A DNA stretch of 64,000 bases, from positions 1 to 64,000 of the forward strand of contig PKQY01000001.1 in the NCBI GenBank assembly GCA_017577895.1. Direction: 5' to 3'. The translations under genes and the position numbers were made by a program. This stretch comes from Bacillota bacterium (GTDB lineage: Bacteria > Bacillota > Bacilli > ZCTH02-B2). Numbering within the stretch: position 1 is the first letter of the stretch; each line of letters opens with the position of its first letter. Of the stretch, positions 41,791-50,488 are shown in pieces. The notes below the pieces were generated by a model that had not been told where the DNA came from, searched no databases, and saw only the letters and a program-made list of their open reading frames with translations.

Positions 41791-42387
41791 ATGGGCGTGA
41801 TGGATGGGAACCGACCGGCGATGCATGCTGGCACAAAAATGCGGGAGAAAGCGACGATTCTCGATGCGGCCGCCATCCGCCGGTCGCTCGTGCGGATTTC
41901 CCACGAGATTATTGAAAAGAATAAAGGAGTCGAGGACGTCGTCTTGATCGGCATTCGGACGCGGGGCATCTTTTTGGCGCAACGGTTGGCCCGTTTCATC
42001 GCCGAATTTGAAGGGGTTCAGTTGCCGGTAGGCGAACTGGATGTGACGTTGTATCGGGACGATCGGCGGAACCAACCGCGCCAGCCCGAGGTGACGCGGA
42101 CCCAAATTCCGTTTGACGTCACCGACAAAAAAGTGATTTTGGTCGACGATGTCCTGTTTACGGGCCGCACGATTCGGGCGGCCATGGATGCGGTCATGGA
42201 CGTCGGACGCCCCCGTTTGATCCAATTGGCGGTCCTCATCGATCGCGGTCATCGGGAGTTGCCCATCCGGGCCGACTATGTCGGGAAAAATGTGCCCACC
42301 TCCCGGCAAGAGGTGGTGGCCGTAGCCTTGCAGGAACAAGATGGAGATGAACGGGTTTTGTTGATGGAACTGATCGCCGCACAATAA
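41791..42387 (+). CDS. pyrR: Pyrimidine operon regulator PyrR / uracil phosphoribosyltransferase
   Basis: A PRTase-fold RNA-binding protein that binds the pyr mRNA hairpins when charged with UMP; many members also make UMP from uracil and PRPP. The PRPP motif is KVILVDDVLFTGRTIRAAMD, and DRGHRELPIRADYVGKN is diagnostic. ATG 41791 (198 residues) has AAAGGTG 6 bases upstream and adds 16 residues before the point where B. subtilis PyrR begins (MREKATILD, ATG 41839). The inner ATG has no SD. First gene of the UMP operon; autoregulated by the two hairpins described separately. No pyrP uracil permease follows, unlike B. subtilis. Confidence 0.95.
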   Translation: MGVMDGNRPAMHAGTKMREKATILDAAAIRRSLVRISHEIIEKNKGVEDVVLIGIRTRGIFLAQRLARFIAEFEGVQLPVGELDVTLYRDDRRNQPRQPEVTRTQIPFDVTDKKVILVDDVLFTGRTIRAAMDAVMDVGRPRLIQLAVLIDRGHRELPIRADYVGKNVPTSRQEVVAVALQEQDGDERVLLMELIAAQ

Positions 42388-42399
42388 GGGAAAAACGAT

Positions 42400-42517
42400 C
42401 CTTTAAGCAGGTCCAGAGAGGCCGGCAAGGAGTAGAAAAGCCCTGTCGCACGCGGCGGAGGCCGTGTTGCGCGTGCCTTTGACAAGCTCTTTGCCGAAAT
42501 CGGCAAAGAGCTTTTTT
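42400..42517 (+). promoter_or_regulatory. PyrR-dependent transcription attenuator before pyrB
   Basis: The PyrR-binding hairpin is at 42400-42430: lower stem CCUU/AAGG and upper stem GGUC/GGCC around CAGAGA. A strong terminator is at 42485-42517: AGCTCTTTGCCG (42485-42496) with CGGCAAAGAGCT (42501-42512) and six T. The antiterminator is CGGCAAGGAG (42423-42432) pairing over ten bases with CTCTTTGCCG (42487-42496). The first strand is shared with the PyrR hairpin and the second with the terminator, so the switch is complete. Confidence 0.93.
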
Positions 42518-42554
42518 GGTGCCCGGCCCAAGGGCCAATTGGAGGAGGGAAATC

Positions 42555-43475
42555 ATGCGACATTTGATTTCAGTGGCCACGTTGACGGCGGATGACGTCG
42601 AAACGATTTTGGAACGGGCGGAATACCGCCTCGCTCACCCGGTGGGCCAAACGTTGGCCCAAGCGGTGGTGGCCAACTTGTTTTTCGAACCGAGCACCCG
42701 GACCCGCTTCTCGTTCGAGCTGGCCGTCAAGCGGCTCGGCGGGGAGACGTTGAATTTCCAGCCGACGTCCTCCAGTATGGAAAAAGGCGAAAGTCTGGAG
42801 GACACGGTCCGGACCATCGACGCCATGGGCGTGGACGCCATGGTGATTCGGCATGGGGAAAACGGTGTTATGAGCCGGTTGGCCCAATTGGGAACGGCGC
42901 CAATCATCAATGCCGGGGAGGGGACCCATGAGCATCCCACCCAATGTCTGTTGGACGTGTTGACCATCAAACAGGCCTTTGGCAGACTATCCGGATTGTC
43001 GGTGGCCATAATCGGCGACGTGGTCCACAGCCGCGTGGCCGGTTCCCATCTCAACCTTTTGCCCCGGTTAGGGATGGAAATTTTGTTGAGTGGCCCTTCA
43101 TCCTGGATGCCGAAACAAGTGCCGGCGGGTGTCCGCATTGTCCCCATAGAGGAAGCGTTGCAGGCGGACGTGGTCATGATGCTGCGGGTTCAAAAAGAGC
43201 GCATGTCGGTCATGGAAATTCCGGATTTCAAAGCCTACCGGCAATTGTTCGGGTTGACGGTCAACCGGGCCCGACTGCTGAAACCGCATGCCATCATCAT
43301 GCACCCGTCGCCGGTCAACCGGGATGTCGAAATTGACAGTGAAGTGGTGGAACACCCGCAGTCGGTCATTTTTCAACAGGTGAAAAACGGTGTCGCCGTA
43401 CGCATGGCGGTATTGGAAGAGCTTATTCAGCAACGGCGGCCCCATCGTGCCTCGGAGGCCGCATCGATTCGATAA
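42555..43475 (+). CDS. pyrB: Aspartate carbamoyltransferase catalytic subunit
   Basis: A 306-residue enzyme that condenses carbamoyl phosphate and aspartate to carbamoyl-aspartate. The carbamoyl-phosphate motif STRT is in FEPSTRTRFSFE; MEKGESLEDT, GTHEHPTQ, GDVVHSRVAGS and MLRVQKERM hold the remaining active-site residues; HPSPVNRDVEI closes the aspartate site. No regulatory pyrI gene is visible, as usual in Bacilli. ATG 42555 follows GGAGGAGGGA. Expression is gated by the attenuator just upstream. Confidence 0.97.
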   Translation: MRHLISVATLTADDVETILERAEYRLAHPVGQTLAQAVVANLFFEPSTRTRFSFELAVKRLGGETLNFQPTSSSMEKGESLEDTVRTIDAMGVDAMVIRHGENGVMSRLAQLGTAPIINAGEGTHEHPTQCLLDVLTIKQAFGRLSGLSVAIIGDVVHSRVAGSHLNLLPRLGMEILLSGPSSWMPKQVPAGVRIVPIEEALQADVVMMLRVQKERMSVMEIPDFKAYRQLFGLTVNRARLLKPHAIIMHPSPVNRDVEIDSEVVEHPQSVIFQQVKNGVAVRMAVLEELIQQRRPHRASEAASIR

Positions 43476-43525
43476 ATGCCAGTGGACGAAAGGCAAGTGG
43501 ATGAGATTTGAGCAGCGGAGGAAGG

Positions 43526-44629
43526 ATGGGACAGATGGAAGCCATACTGTACTTGGAAGATGGGACCCGGTTTGTCGGCAAGGCCTTGGGGGCCACCGGA
43601 ACGGCGGTCGGAGAAGTGGTCGTACAGACGAGCATGTCCGGATTGCGGGAAATTTTGGTCGATCCGACGTATGCCGGGCATGTTGTACTGATGACGTACC
43701 CGCTGGCCGGCAACAGCGGTCTTCTTCCGCTTCGGGAACATGAACCGGAACCGGCGCTGCAGGCGTTGATTGTCAACGAGCCGGACGGCATCGCCACCGA
43801 TGCGGAGCGGTTGTGTCTCGATGAGTGGTTGCGCCGTTACGGCATTGTCGGCTTGTACGGGATTGACACGCGCCAGTTGGCGCGGCACTTGCGCGACCAT
43901 GGCGCCATGAGAGGCGTGCTGGTCAGCGGCTCGGAAACCGTGCCGCCGGAAACAGTGAAGACGTTGCTGCAAGCTGCTCCGGCCGCGCATCCCGTGGAAC
44001 GGGTTTCCACTCGATGCGTGCAGCGATGGTCGCCCCAGGATGCCGCGCCGCGCCGGACAGTGGTCGTCCTCGATTTCGGCGTAAAACGGAGTTTTGTCGA
44101 GGCATTGTTGCAGGCTGGATGCCAAGTCATTCAGGCACCGTACAATACTGATCTCGACACCATCGCTTCCTGGTCACCGGATGGCGTGTTTCTTTCCAAT
44201 GGACCGGGGGATCCGCGGGAGTTGTCGTCTTTGTTGCCGACGATTGCGGCCTTGGTTGAACGTTATCCGCTGTTCGGTGTCGGCTTGGGCCATCAGTTGT
44301 TGGCGTTGGCTTGCGGCGGCCAGGTGCAGAAAATGCATCTGGGCCATCACGGCACCAATTACCCTGTCCTTGATGTCGAGACCGGAAAAGGTTGGATTAC
44401 CGCGCAACACCACAGTTATGAAGTCGTTGAAGCCTCCCTGGAGGATACCGGCTTGGTGGTGACGCACCGACTGTTGCACGACCGGTCGGTAGAAGGGTTG
44501 CGGCATAAAACGCGTCCGGCGTTCTCGGTGCAGTTTCACCCCGATGCGCATCCCGGTCCGACGGATACGTGCTTCTTGTTGCAAGAGTTTGTGCGGATGA
44601 TGGATGACCAACGGGGAGGGATGGCATAA
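43526..44629 (+). CDS. carA: Carbamoyl-phosphate synthase small subunit with degenerate glutaminase site
   Basis: A 367-residue homologue of the glutamine amidotransferase subunit that normally feeds ammonia to CarB. The N-terminal CPS domain (TGTAVGEVVVQTSMSG) and class I GATase fold motifs FLSNGPGDP and GHHGTNYPV are present. The nucleophile elbow reads FGVGLGHQ where FGICLGHQ is expected: the catalytic Cys is Gly (codon 44282-44284). QNHG reads QHHS (44405-44416), and HPEASPGP reads HPDAHPGP, so the catalytic Glu is Asp (44543-44545). Glutamine hydrolysis is therefore predicted lost. The frame is intact and coupled to carB (TAATG). Start ATG 43526; ATG 43535 is possible. Confidence 0.93.
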   Translation: MGQMEAILYLEDGTRFVGKALGATGTAVGEVVVQTSMSGLREILVDPTYAGHVVLMTYPLAGNSGLLPLREHEPEPALQALIVNEPDGIATDAERLCLDEWLRRYGIVGLYGIDTRQLARHLRDHGAMRGVLVSGSETVPPETVKTLLQAAPAAHPVERVSTRCVQRWSPQDAAPRRTVVVLDFGVKRSFVEALLQAGCQVIQAPYNTDLDTIASWSPDGVFLSNGPGDPRELSSLLPTIAALVERYPLFGVGLGHQLLALACGGQVQKMHLGHHGTNYPVLDVETGKGWITAQHHSYEVVEASLEDTGLVVTHRLLHDRSVEGLRHKTRPAFSVQFHPDAHPGPTDTCFLLQEFVRMMDDQRGGMA

Positions 44630-47600
44630 TGCCCAAGATGCAAGATTTGAAAAAAGTCATGGTCATCGGTTCCGGTCCCATCGTCATCGGTCAAGCCGCC
44701 GAGTTTGACTATGCCGGCACACAAGCGTGCCGGGCGCTGAAAGAAGAAGGGTTGGAAGTCGTCCTCATCAACAGCAACCCGGCGACGATCATGACGGACC
44801 CGGGAATGGCCGATCACATTTACGTCGAACCGTTGACGCTGGATTTTGTGACGCGGATTATCCGCAAAGAACGGCCGGACGGTTTGCTGGCGACGCTTGG
44901 AGGACAGACGGCCCTGAATTTGGCCATGGAGCTGGAAGAAGAGGGCATCCTCCGGCAGTATGGCGTCCGCCTTTTGGGAACGAAACTCGATGCCATCCAA
45001 ATGGCGGAAGACCGCGAGGCGTTCAGACAATTGATGCAGCAGCTGCAACAACCGATCCCGGACAGCGTCACCGTAAACCGGGTGGAAGATGCGGTGGCCT
45101 TTGCGGAGAAAGTCGGTTATCCGGTTGTGGTGCGCCCGGCGTTTACGCTCGGTGGTACCGGCGGCGGCATCGCCGAGGATCGGGAAGACTTAATCGATAT
45201 CGTCACCAACGGTTTACAGCTCAGCCCGATTGGACAGTGCCTCATCGAGCAGAGTATCCGCGGCTGGAAAGAGATCGAGTTTGAGGTGATCCGGGACAGT
45301 GCCGACCATTGTATCGCCGTTTGCAGCATGGAAAACATCGACCCGGTGGGGGTCCACACCGGGGACAGCATCGTCGTGGCTCCTTGCCTGACGCTGTCGG
45401 ATCGACAAGTCCAAATGCTGCGGGAAGTGGCCATCACCATTGTGCGGGCGCTGGGCATCGAAGGGGGCTGCAACGTCCAGCTGGCACTGGATCCGTCCAG
45501 CAACCGGTATTTTGTCATCGAGGTCAACCCCCGATTGAGCCGTTCCAGCGCGCTGGCGTCGAAAGCCAGCGGCTACCCCATCGCCAAAATGGCAACAAAA
45601 ATCGCCATCGGCTACACGCTGGATGAACTGAAAAATCCGGTGACGGGACAGACGTACGCCTTTTTTGAGCCGACGTTGGATTATGTGGTGACGAAAATTC
45701 CCCGCTGGCCGTTTGATAAATTTTCCCACGCCAACCGTAAACTGGGAACTCAAATGAAAGCGACGGGCGAAGTGATGGCCATCGGCCGCACGTTCGAAGA
45801 GTCGCTGCAAAAAGCTGTCCGTTCGTTGGAAATCGGCGCCGACGGCCTGTTGTTGGCGGAGCATGAAACGTTGCCGGACGACGCGTTGCGTCAGCGGTTG
45901 CGTCAACCGGATGACCAGCGGCTGTTCTTGTTGGCGGAGGCGTTCCGGCGGGGATACAGCGTGGAGGAGATCCACCGTTTGACGGCCATTGATCGGTTTT
46001 TCCTGAACAAAATCGCCGGCTTGGTGCAGATGGAGCAGCAGTTGAAAAACATAGGGGAACAACCGGATCGGACCTTGTTGTGGCAGGCGAAACGGGCCGG
46101 TTTTTCCGATTCGCGCATTGCCGCCTTGTGCGGGACGAGTGAAGAAGCGATTCGGGAACTCCGGAAATCGTACGGCATCCGTCCGGTTTATAAGATGGTG
46201 GACACGTGTGCTGGCGAATTTCCTGCCCAGACGCCGTATTACTATTCGACGTACGCAGAAGAGGATGAATGGCGCCCAGGGACCAAACCGGTCGTGGTCG
46301 TATTGGGTTCCGGTCCGATCCGCATCGGTCAAGGCATTGAGTTTGACTATGCCACCGTCCACGCCGTGCAGGCCATCCGTGCCGCCGGTCTGGAAGCGGT
46401 CATGATCAACAACAACCCAGAGACCGTCTCCACCGATTTTGACATTTCGGATCGGCTTTATTTTGAACCGTTACACCGCGAAGATGTGCTGCACATTCTC
46501 GAAAAAGAACAGCCCATCGGGGTCATCGTGCAATTTGGCGGTCAGACGGCGTTGAATTTGGCGGCCGATGTGGAAGCAGCCGGTTACCGCGTGTTGGGAA
46601 CCTCGCTGGACAGCATCGATACGGCGGAAGACCGCCGGCGGTTTGAACAACTGCTCCGTACCTTGAACATACCCCAACCGCCGGGCCGCACCGTTTACGC
46701 TGCGGAAGAGGCGCTGGAGGTGGCCCGCGAACTGGGCTTCCCCGTGTTGGTGCGCCCCTCGTATGTGCTGGGTGGACGAGCCATGGAGATCGTCGACAAC
46801 GAAGACGAGTTGCGGGAATATATGGAAGAAGCGGTGCGGGCCAGCCACGAACATCCGGTGTTGATTGACCGGTACATGCAGGGCAAAGAAGTGGAAGTGG
46901 ATGCCTTGTCCGATGGGGAGGACGTCCTCATTCCCGGGATGATGGAGCACATCGAACGGGCCGGGGTGCATTCCGGCGACTCCATCGCCGTCTACCCGCT
47001 GCAAAGCATTTCGGCGGCGGCGCAGGAAAAACTGGTGGATTATACCGTCCGCATCGCCCGAGCGCTGCAAGTGAAAGGCATGCTGAACATTCAATTCGTC
47101 GTCGTCCAGGACGATGTCTATGTCATTGAAGTGAACCCGCGGGCTTCCCGCACCGTGCCGTTTATGAGCAAAGTGACGGGCGTGCCCATGGCCCATCTGG
47201 CAACTCAATTGATACTGGGCAAACGTCTTCGGGAATTGGGCTATCCCGGCGGCGCCCTCCCGGTCCTGGACACGGTGGCGGTGAAAGTGCCGGTCTTTTC
47301 CTTCGCCAAGCTGCGGCGGGTCGAACCGACGCTCGGTCCGGAAATGAAATCGACGGGCGAAGTGATGGGCCGCGACACCGATTTGGCCAAAGCGCTGTAC
47401 AAAGGATTGTTGGCGGCAGGCATCCGCGTGCCGGAAGAAGGGCGCATTTTGGCGACCATTGCCGACAAAGACAAACCGGAGGCGTTGCCGCTGTTGCGGC
47501 GCTTCGTCAACTTGGGCTTCCAGTTGGCGGCCACGCAAGGCACGGCGGACTTTTTGGAGGCCCACGGACTGAAAGTGACCCGCGTCAAAAAGTTGTCGGA

Positions 47601-47853
47601 AGGCTCGCCCAACATCATCGATGAGATTCGAAAAGGGAAAGTGCAGCTGGTGATCAACACGCTAACCCGCGGCAAAGAGCCGCGCAGGGACGGCTTCCGC
47701 ATCCGCCGGGAAGCGGTGGAAAACGGCGTGCCGTGTTTGACATCGCTGGATACGGTCGAGGCGTTCCTCACCGTCATCGGGCGCCTGGCCATGCACGTGG
47801 AGCCGTTGGGCAAAACGGAAATGCCGGCCTGTTCGTTGAGCCGCGGGGAATAA
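44629..47853 (+). CDS. carB: Carbamoyl-phosphate synthase large subunit
   Basis: A 1074-residue enzyme that makes carbamoyl phosphate from bicarbonate, ammonia and two ATP. It has two homologous ATP-grasp halves: the first with GSGPIVIGQAAEFDYAG and VNPRLSRSSALASKASG, the second with GSGPIRIGQGIEFDYAT and EVNPRASRTVPFMSKVTG. A C-terminal MGS-like allosteric domain (about 935-1060, where UMP/PRPP effectors bind) follows. The catalytic blocks look intact, in contrast to its partner CarA. Start overlaps the carA stop; SD GGGGAGGG. Confidence 0.97.
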   Translation: MPKMQDLKKVMVIGSGPIVIGQAAEFDYAGTQACRALKEEGLEVVLINSNPATIMTDPGMADHIYVEPLTLDFVTRIIRKERPDGLLATLGGQTALNLAMELEEEGILRQYGVRLLGTKLDAIQMAEDREAFRQLMQQLQQPIPDSVTVNRVEDAVAFAEKVGYPVVVRPAFTLGGTGGGIAEDREDLIDIVTNGLQLSPIGQCLIEQSIRGWKEIEFEVIRDSADHCIAVCSMENIDPVGVHTGDSIVVAPCLTLSDRQVQMLREVAITIVRALGIEGGCNVQLALDPSSNRYFVIEVNPRLSRSSALASKASGYPIAKMATKIAIGYTLDELKNPVTGQTYAFFEPTLDYVVTKIPRWPFDKFSHANRKLGTQMKATGEVMAIGRTFEESLQKAVRSLEIGADGLLLAEHETLPDDALRQRLRQPDDQRLFLLAEAFRRGYSVEEIHRLTAIDRFFLNKIAGLVQMEQQLKNIGEQPDRTLLWQAKRAGFSDSRIAALCGTSEEAIRELRKSYGIRPVYKMVDTCAGEFPAQTPYYYSTYAEEDEWRPGTKPVVVVLGSGPIRIGQGIEFDYATVHAVQAIRAAGLEAVMINNNPETVSTDFDISDRLYFEPLHREDVLHILEKEQPIGVIVQFGGQTALNLAADVEAAGYRVLGTSLDSIDTAEDRRRFEQLLRTLNIPQPPGRTVYAAEEALEVARELGFPVLVRPSYVLGGRAMEIVDNEDELREYMEEAVRASHEHPVLIDRYMQGKEVEVDALSDGEDVLIPGMMEHIERAGVHSGDSIAVYPLQSISAAAQEKLVDYTVRIARALQVKGMLNIQFVVVQDDVYVIEVNPRASRTVPFMSKVTGVPMAHLATQLILGKRLRELGYPGGALPVLDTVAVKVPVFSFAKLRRVEPTLGPEMKSTGEVMGRDTDLAKALYKGLLAAGIRVPEEGRILATIADKDKPEALPLLRRFVNLGFQLAATQGTADFLEAHGLKVTRVKKLSEGSPNIIDEIRKGKVQLVINTLTRGKEPRRDGFRIRREAVENGVPCLTSLDTVEAFLTVIGRLAMHVEPLGKTEMPACSLSRGE

Positions 47854-47899
47854 GACCGCAGGGAATACGCGGGGAATAAAACAGAAATGAGGTGCCCCG

Positions 47900-48751
47900 A
47901 TGATGACGGAACGACTCTTCATGTCCGAGCGTTTGCAACTGATGGAAGTCGTGCAACAAGAAGCGGTATGTCCGGGCGTTTATCACATGACGTTGCACGT
48001 ACCGAAACGTTTTCCGGCCCAACCGGGGCAGTTTTTCCACCTGCGGTGCAGCGACACGGTGTTTCCGTTGCTGCGCCGTCCTATCAGCCTGTTCGATTAC
48101 GATGAAACCAGTGGGTTGTTGCATTTGTTGTACCGGGTCGACGGGGAGGGCACGCAATGGCTGAGCCGGCGGGTGCCGGGAGATAAGGTGGACGTGCTCG
48201 GGCCGTTAGGCCAAGGGTTTCCGGAGCCGCCGGCCCCGTCTCTTTGCACCCTCATCGGCGGCGGCATCGGGATTCCGCCCTTGTATTATTTGGCCAAACG
48301 ACTGGCAGCAGGCGGCCATCGGCTGCGCATCGTGCTCGGCTTCGCTTCCGCGCGGTTCAGCTTTTACGTGGAGGCGTTCCGCCGTCTGGGCGAAGTGATG
48401 GTAACGACCGAAGACGGCAGTTTGGGCATCCGGGGACGGGTGACCGACGGGCTGGCGCAATGGGCGGATACCTCACCGGCGACCGGCACGCTGGAAGTGT
48501 ACTACGCCTGCGGCCCGTTGCCAATGCTCAAAGCGGTCAAAGCCCATTATCGGGAATGGGCCTCACGCCAACGGCAGAACGGGTTCCGTCCGTCTGTCCG
48601 CGGGTATCTGTCGTTGGAAGAGCGCATGGGGTGCGGCATCGGAGCTTGTTTGGCGTGCGTCGTGCCGGCGGCCGGTGCTTCCGACGGACGGAATTACCGG
48701 AAAATTTGCGTCGACGGTCCGGTCTTTGAGGCCGACGAGATCGAGCTGTGA
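47900..48751 (+). CDS. pyrK: Dihydroorotate dehydrogenase electron-transfer subunit
   Basis: A 283-residue FAD/[2Fe-2S] protein that passes electrons from PyrD to NAD+. FAD-binding RPISLFDY, NAD-binding GGGIGIPPLYYLAKRL and the C-terminal cluster ligands Cys245, Cys250, Cys253 and Cys270 (MGCGIGACLAC...KIC) are all present. ATG 47900 (or 47903) follows GAGGTG. It precedes pyrD by 12 bases, as required for the two-subunit class 1B enzyme. Confidence 0.95.
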   Translation: MMTERLFMSERLQLMEVVQQEAVCPGVYHMTLHVPKRFPAQPGQFFHLRCSDTVFPLLRRPISLFDYDETSGLLHLLYRVDGEGTQWLSRRVPGDKVDVLGPLGQGFPEPPAPSLCTLIGGGIGIPPLYYLAKRLAAGGHRLRIVLGFASARFSFYVEAFRRLGEVMVTTEDGSLGIRGRVTDGLAQWADTSPATGTLEVYYACGPLPMLKAVKAHYREWASRQRQNGFRPSVRGYLSLEERMGCGIGACLACVVPAAGASDGRNYRKICVDGPVFEADEIEL

Positions 48752-48763
48752 GGAGGGTGCAGG

Positions 48764-49711
48764 ATGGGGCAGCCGTTGGATGCATCTTGCCTTGAAGTCA
48801 ATCTGGCCGGGATCACCTTGCGCAATCCGGTGATGCCCGCATCCGGTTGTTTCGGTTTCGGCCGAGAGTATGCCCGTTTTTACGACTTGTCGGTGTTGGG
48901 GGCCGTTGTCGTCAAGGCGACCACGGTAGAACCGCGATACGGCAATCCGACGCCCCGGGTGGCCGAAACCCCGGCTGGGATGCTGAATGCCATCGGGTTG
49001 CAAAATCCCGGTTTGGATAAAGTCGTTAATGAAGAACTGCCCTGGCTGGCCCAGTACGACGTTCCCGTCATCGCCAACATCGCCGGAAACACGGAAGAGG
49101 AGTACGTCCGACTGGCGGATGTGCTGTCTCGACAGCCCAACGTGAAGGCCATCGAAATGAACATTTCTTGTCCCAACGTGAAAGTGGGGGGCATCGCCTT
49201 CGGTACGGATCCGAAGATGGCAGCCCAGCTGACAAAAGCGGTGGTGGCGGTCAGCCAAGTGCCGGTGTTTGTCAAACTGTCGCCCAACGTGACCGACATT
49301 GTGGAAATAGCTCTGCGGGTGGAGGATGCGGGGGCTCACGGGCTGTCCATGATCAACACGTTGGTGGGCATGCGCATCGACATCCGCCGCCGAAAACCCG
49401 TGTTGGCCAACGTCACCGGAGGGCTGTCGGGACCGGCCATCAAACCCATCGCTTTGCGCATGATCTGGGAAGTGAGCCAGCGGGTGAACATTCCCATCAT
49501 CGGCATGGGGGGCATTATGAACGCCGACGATGTCATCGAATTTTTTCTCGCCGGCGCATCCGCTGTGGCGGTAGGAACGGCCAATTTTGTCAATCCGAAT
49601 GTGTGTCCGGAAATTATCCAACAACTGCCGGAGCGTCTGGCCGCGTTGGGCGTCCGCCGGATTGCCGATTTGACCGGGTTGGCGTGGAAAGAAAGGGGCG
49701 ACGGAAGTTGA
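48764..49711 (+). CDS. pyrD: Dihydroorotate dehydrogenase, class 1B catalytic subunit
   Basis: A 315-residue FMN enzyme that oxidises dihydroorotate to orotate. The catalytic Cys136 is in NISCPNVKVGG, the class 1 signature (class 2 uses Ser). FMN-binding motifs KATTVEPRYGNPTPRV, GGLSGPAIKP and IIGMGGI are visible. With pyrK adjacent it is the NAD+-dependent cytosolic form. ATG 48764 follows AGGAGGGTG. Its stop overlaps the pyrF TTG start. Confidence 0.96.
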   Translation: MGQPLDASCLEVNLAGITLRNPVMPASGCFGFGREYARFYDLSVLGAVVVKATTVEPRYGNPTPRVAETPAGMLNAIGLQNPGLDKVVNEELPWLAQYDVPVIANIAGNTEEEYVRLADVLSRQPNVKAIEMNISCPNVKVGGIAFGTDPKMAAQLTKAVVAVSQVPVFVKLSPNVTDIVEIALRVEDAGAHGLSMINTLVGMRIDIRRRKPVLANVTGGLSGPAIKPIALRMIWEVSQRVNIPIIGMGGIMNADDVIEFFLAGASAVAVGTANFVNPNVCPEIIQQLPERLAALGVRRIADLTGLAWKERGDGS

Positions 49712-50442
49712 ATCAGATGTCGATGGCAGAGCGTGTCATCATTGCGTTGGACTTTCCGACGGCGGGGGAAGCCTTGGCGTTTTTGGATCGGGTGCCGCAA
49801 GTCCGATACGTCAAAGTCGGCATGGAACTGTTTTACGCTGCCGGGACGACGCTGTTGGAGCAGTTGAAACGCCGGGGCTTGCGCATTTTTCTCGATTTGA
49901 AACTACACGACATCCCCAACACCGTCGGACGGGCCATGGCGGTGCTGGCCGGACTGGGGGTGGACATGTTGAACGTCCATGCCGCCGGCGGCCGGGAGAT
50001 GATGCTGCGGGCCAAAGAAGGCGTTGAGAAGGGTGTCCCGGCGGGCCAGCCGGCGCCGCGGCTCATCGCGGTGACGCAACTGACCAGCACCGACCAGCAG
50101 GTGCTCAACGAAGAACTGGGAATTCCCGGCTCGGTGGAAGAAGCGGTGCTGCGGTATGCCCGGCTGGCGAAACAGTGCGGTTTGGACGGAGTTGTCGCCT
50201 CGCCTTGGGAAGTGGGGACCATCAAGGAAGCGTGCGGCCCGGCGTTTCTTTGTGTGACGCCGGGCGTGAGGCCTCAGGCGCAAGAAGACGGACAGCGCCG
50301 CGACGATCAGCGGCGCATTATGACGCCGCAGGAAGCGTGGCAGGCCGGCAGCGATTATTTGGTGGTCGGGCGGCCGGTGACCCGCGCTTCCGATCCGGCC
50401 CAGGCCTTTGCGGACATTGTTGCACAGTTGCATCGCCCATGA
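49708..50442 (+). CDS. pyrF: Orotidine 5'-phosphate decarboxylase
   Basis: A 244-residue TIM-barrel enzyme that decarboxylates OMP to UMP. The catalytic DLKLHDIPNT (Asp63, Lys65, Asp68) is complete, with IALDFPTAGEAL at the start, CVTPGVRP and YLVVGRPVT at the C-terminus. The TTG at 49708 overlaps the pyrD stop and has GAAAGGGG about 9 bases upstream; ATG 49717 is an alternative. pyrE, the preceding step in the pathway, follows after 46 bases. Confidence 0.95.
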   Translation: MNQMSMAERVIIALDFPTAGEALAFLDRVPQVRYVKVGMELFYAAGTTLLEQLKRRGLRIFLDLKLHDIPNTVGRAMAVLAGLGVDMLNVHAAGGREMMLRAKEGVEKGVPAGQPAPRLIAVTQLTSTDQQVLNEELGIPGSVEEAVLRYARLAKQCGLDGVVASPWEVGTIKEACGPAFLCVTPGVRPQAQEDGQRRDDQRRIMTPQEAWQAGSDYLVVGRPVTRASDPAQAFADIVAQLHRP

Positions 50443-50488
50443 GAAAATGACAGGAAAGACGAATGGATCGAGACTTGGAGGGGTACGG

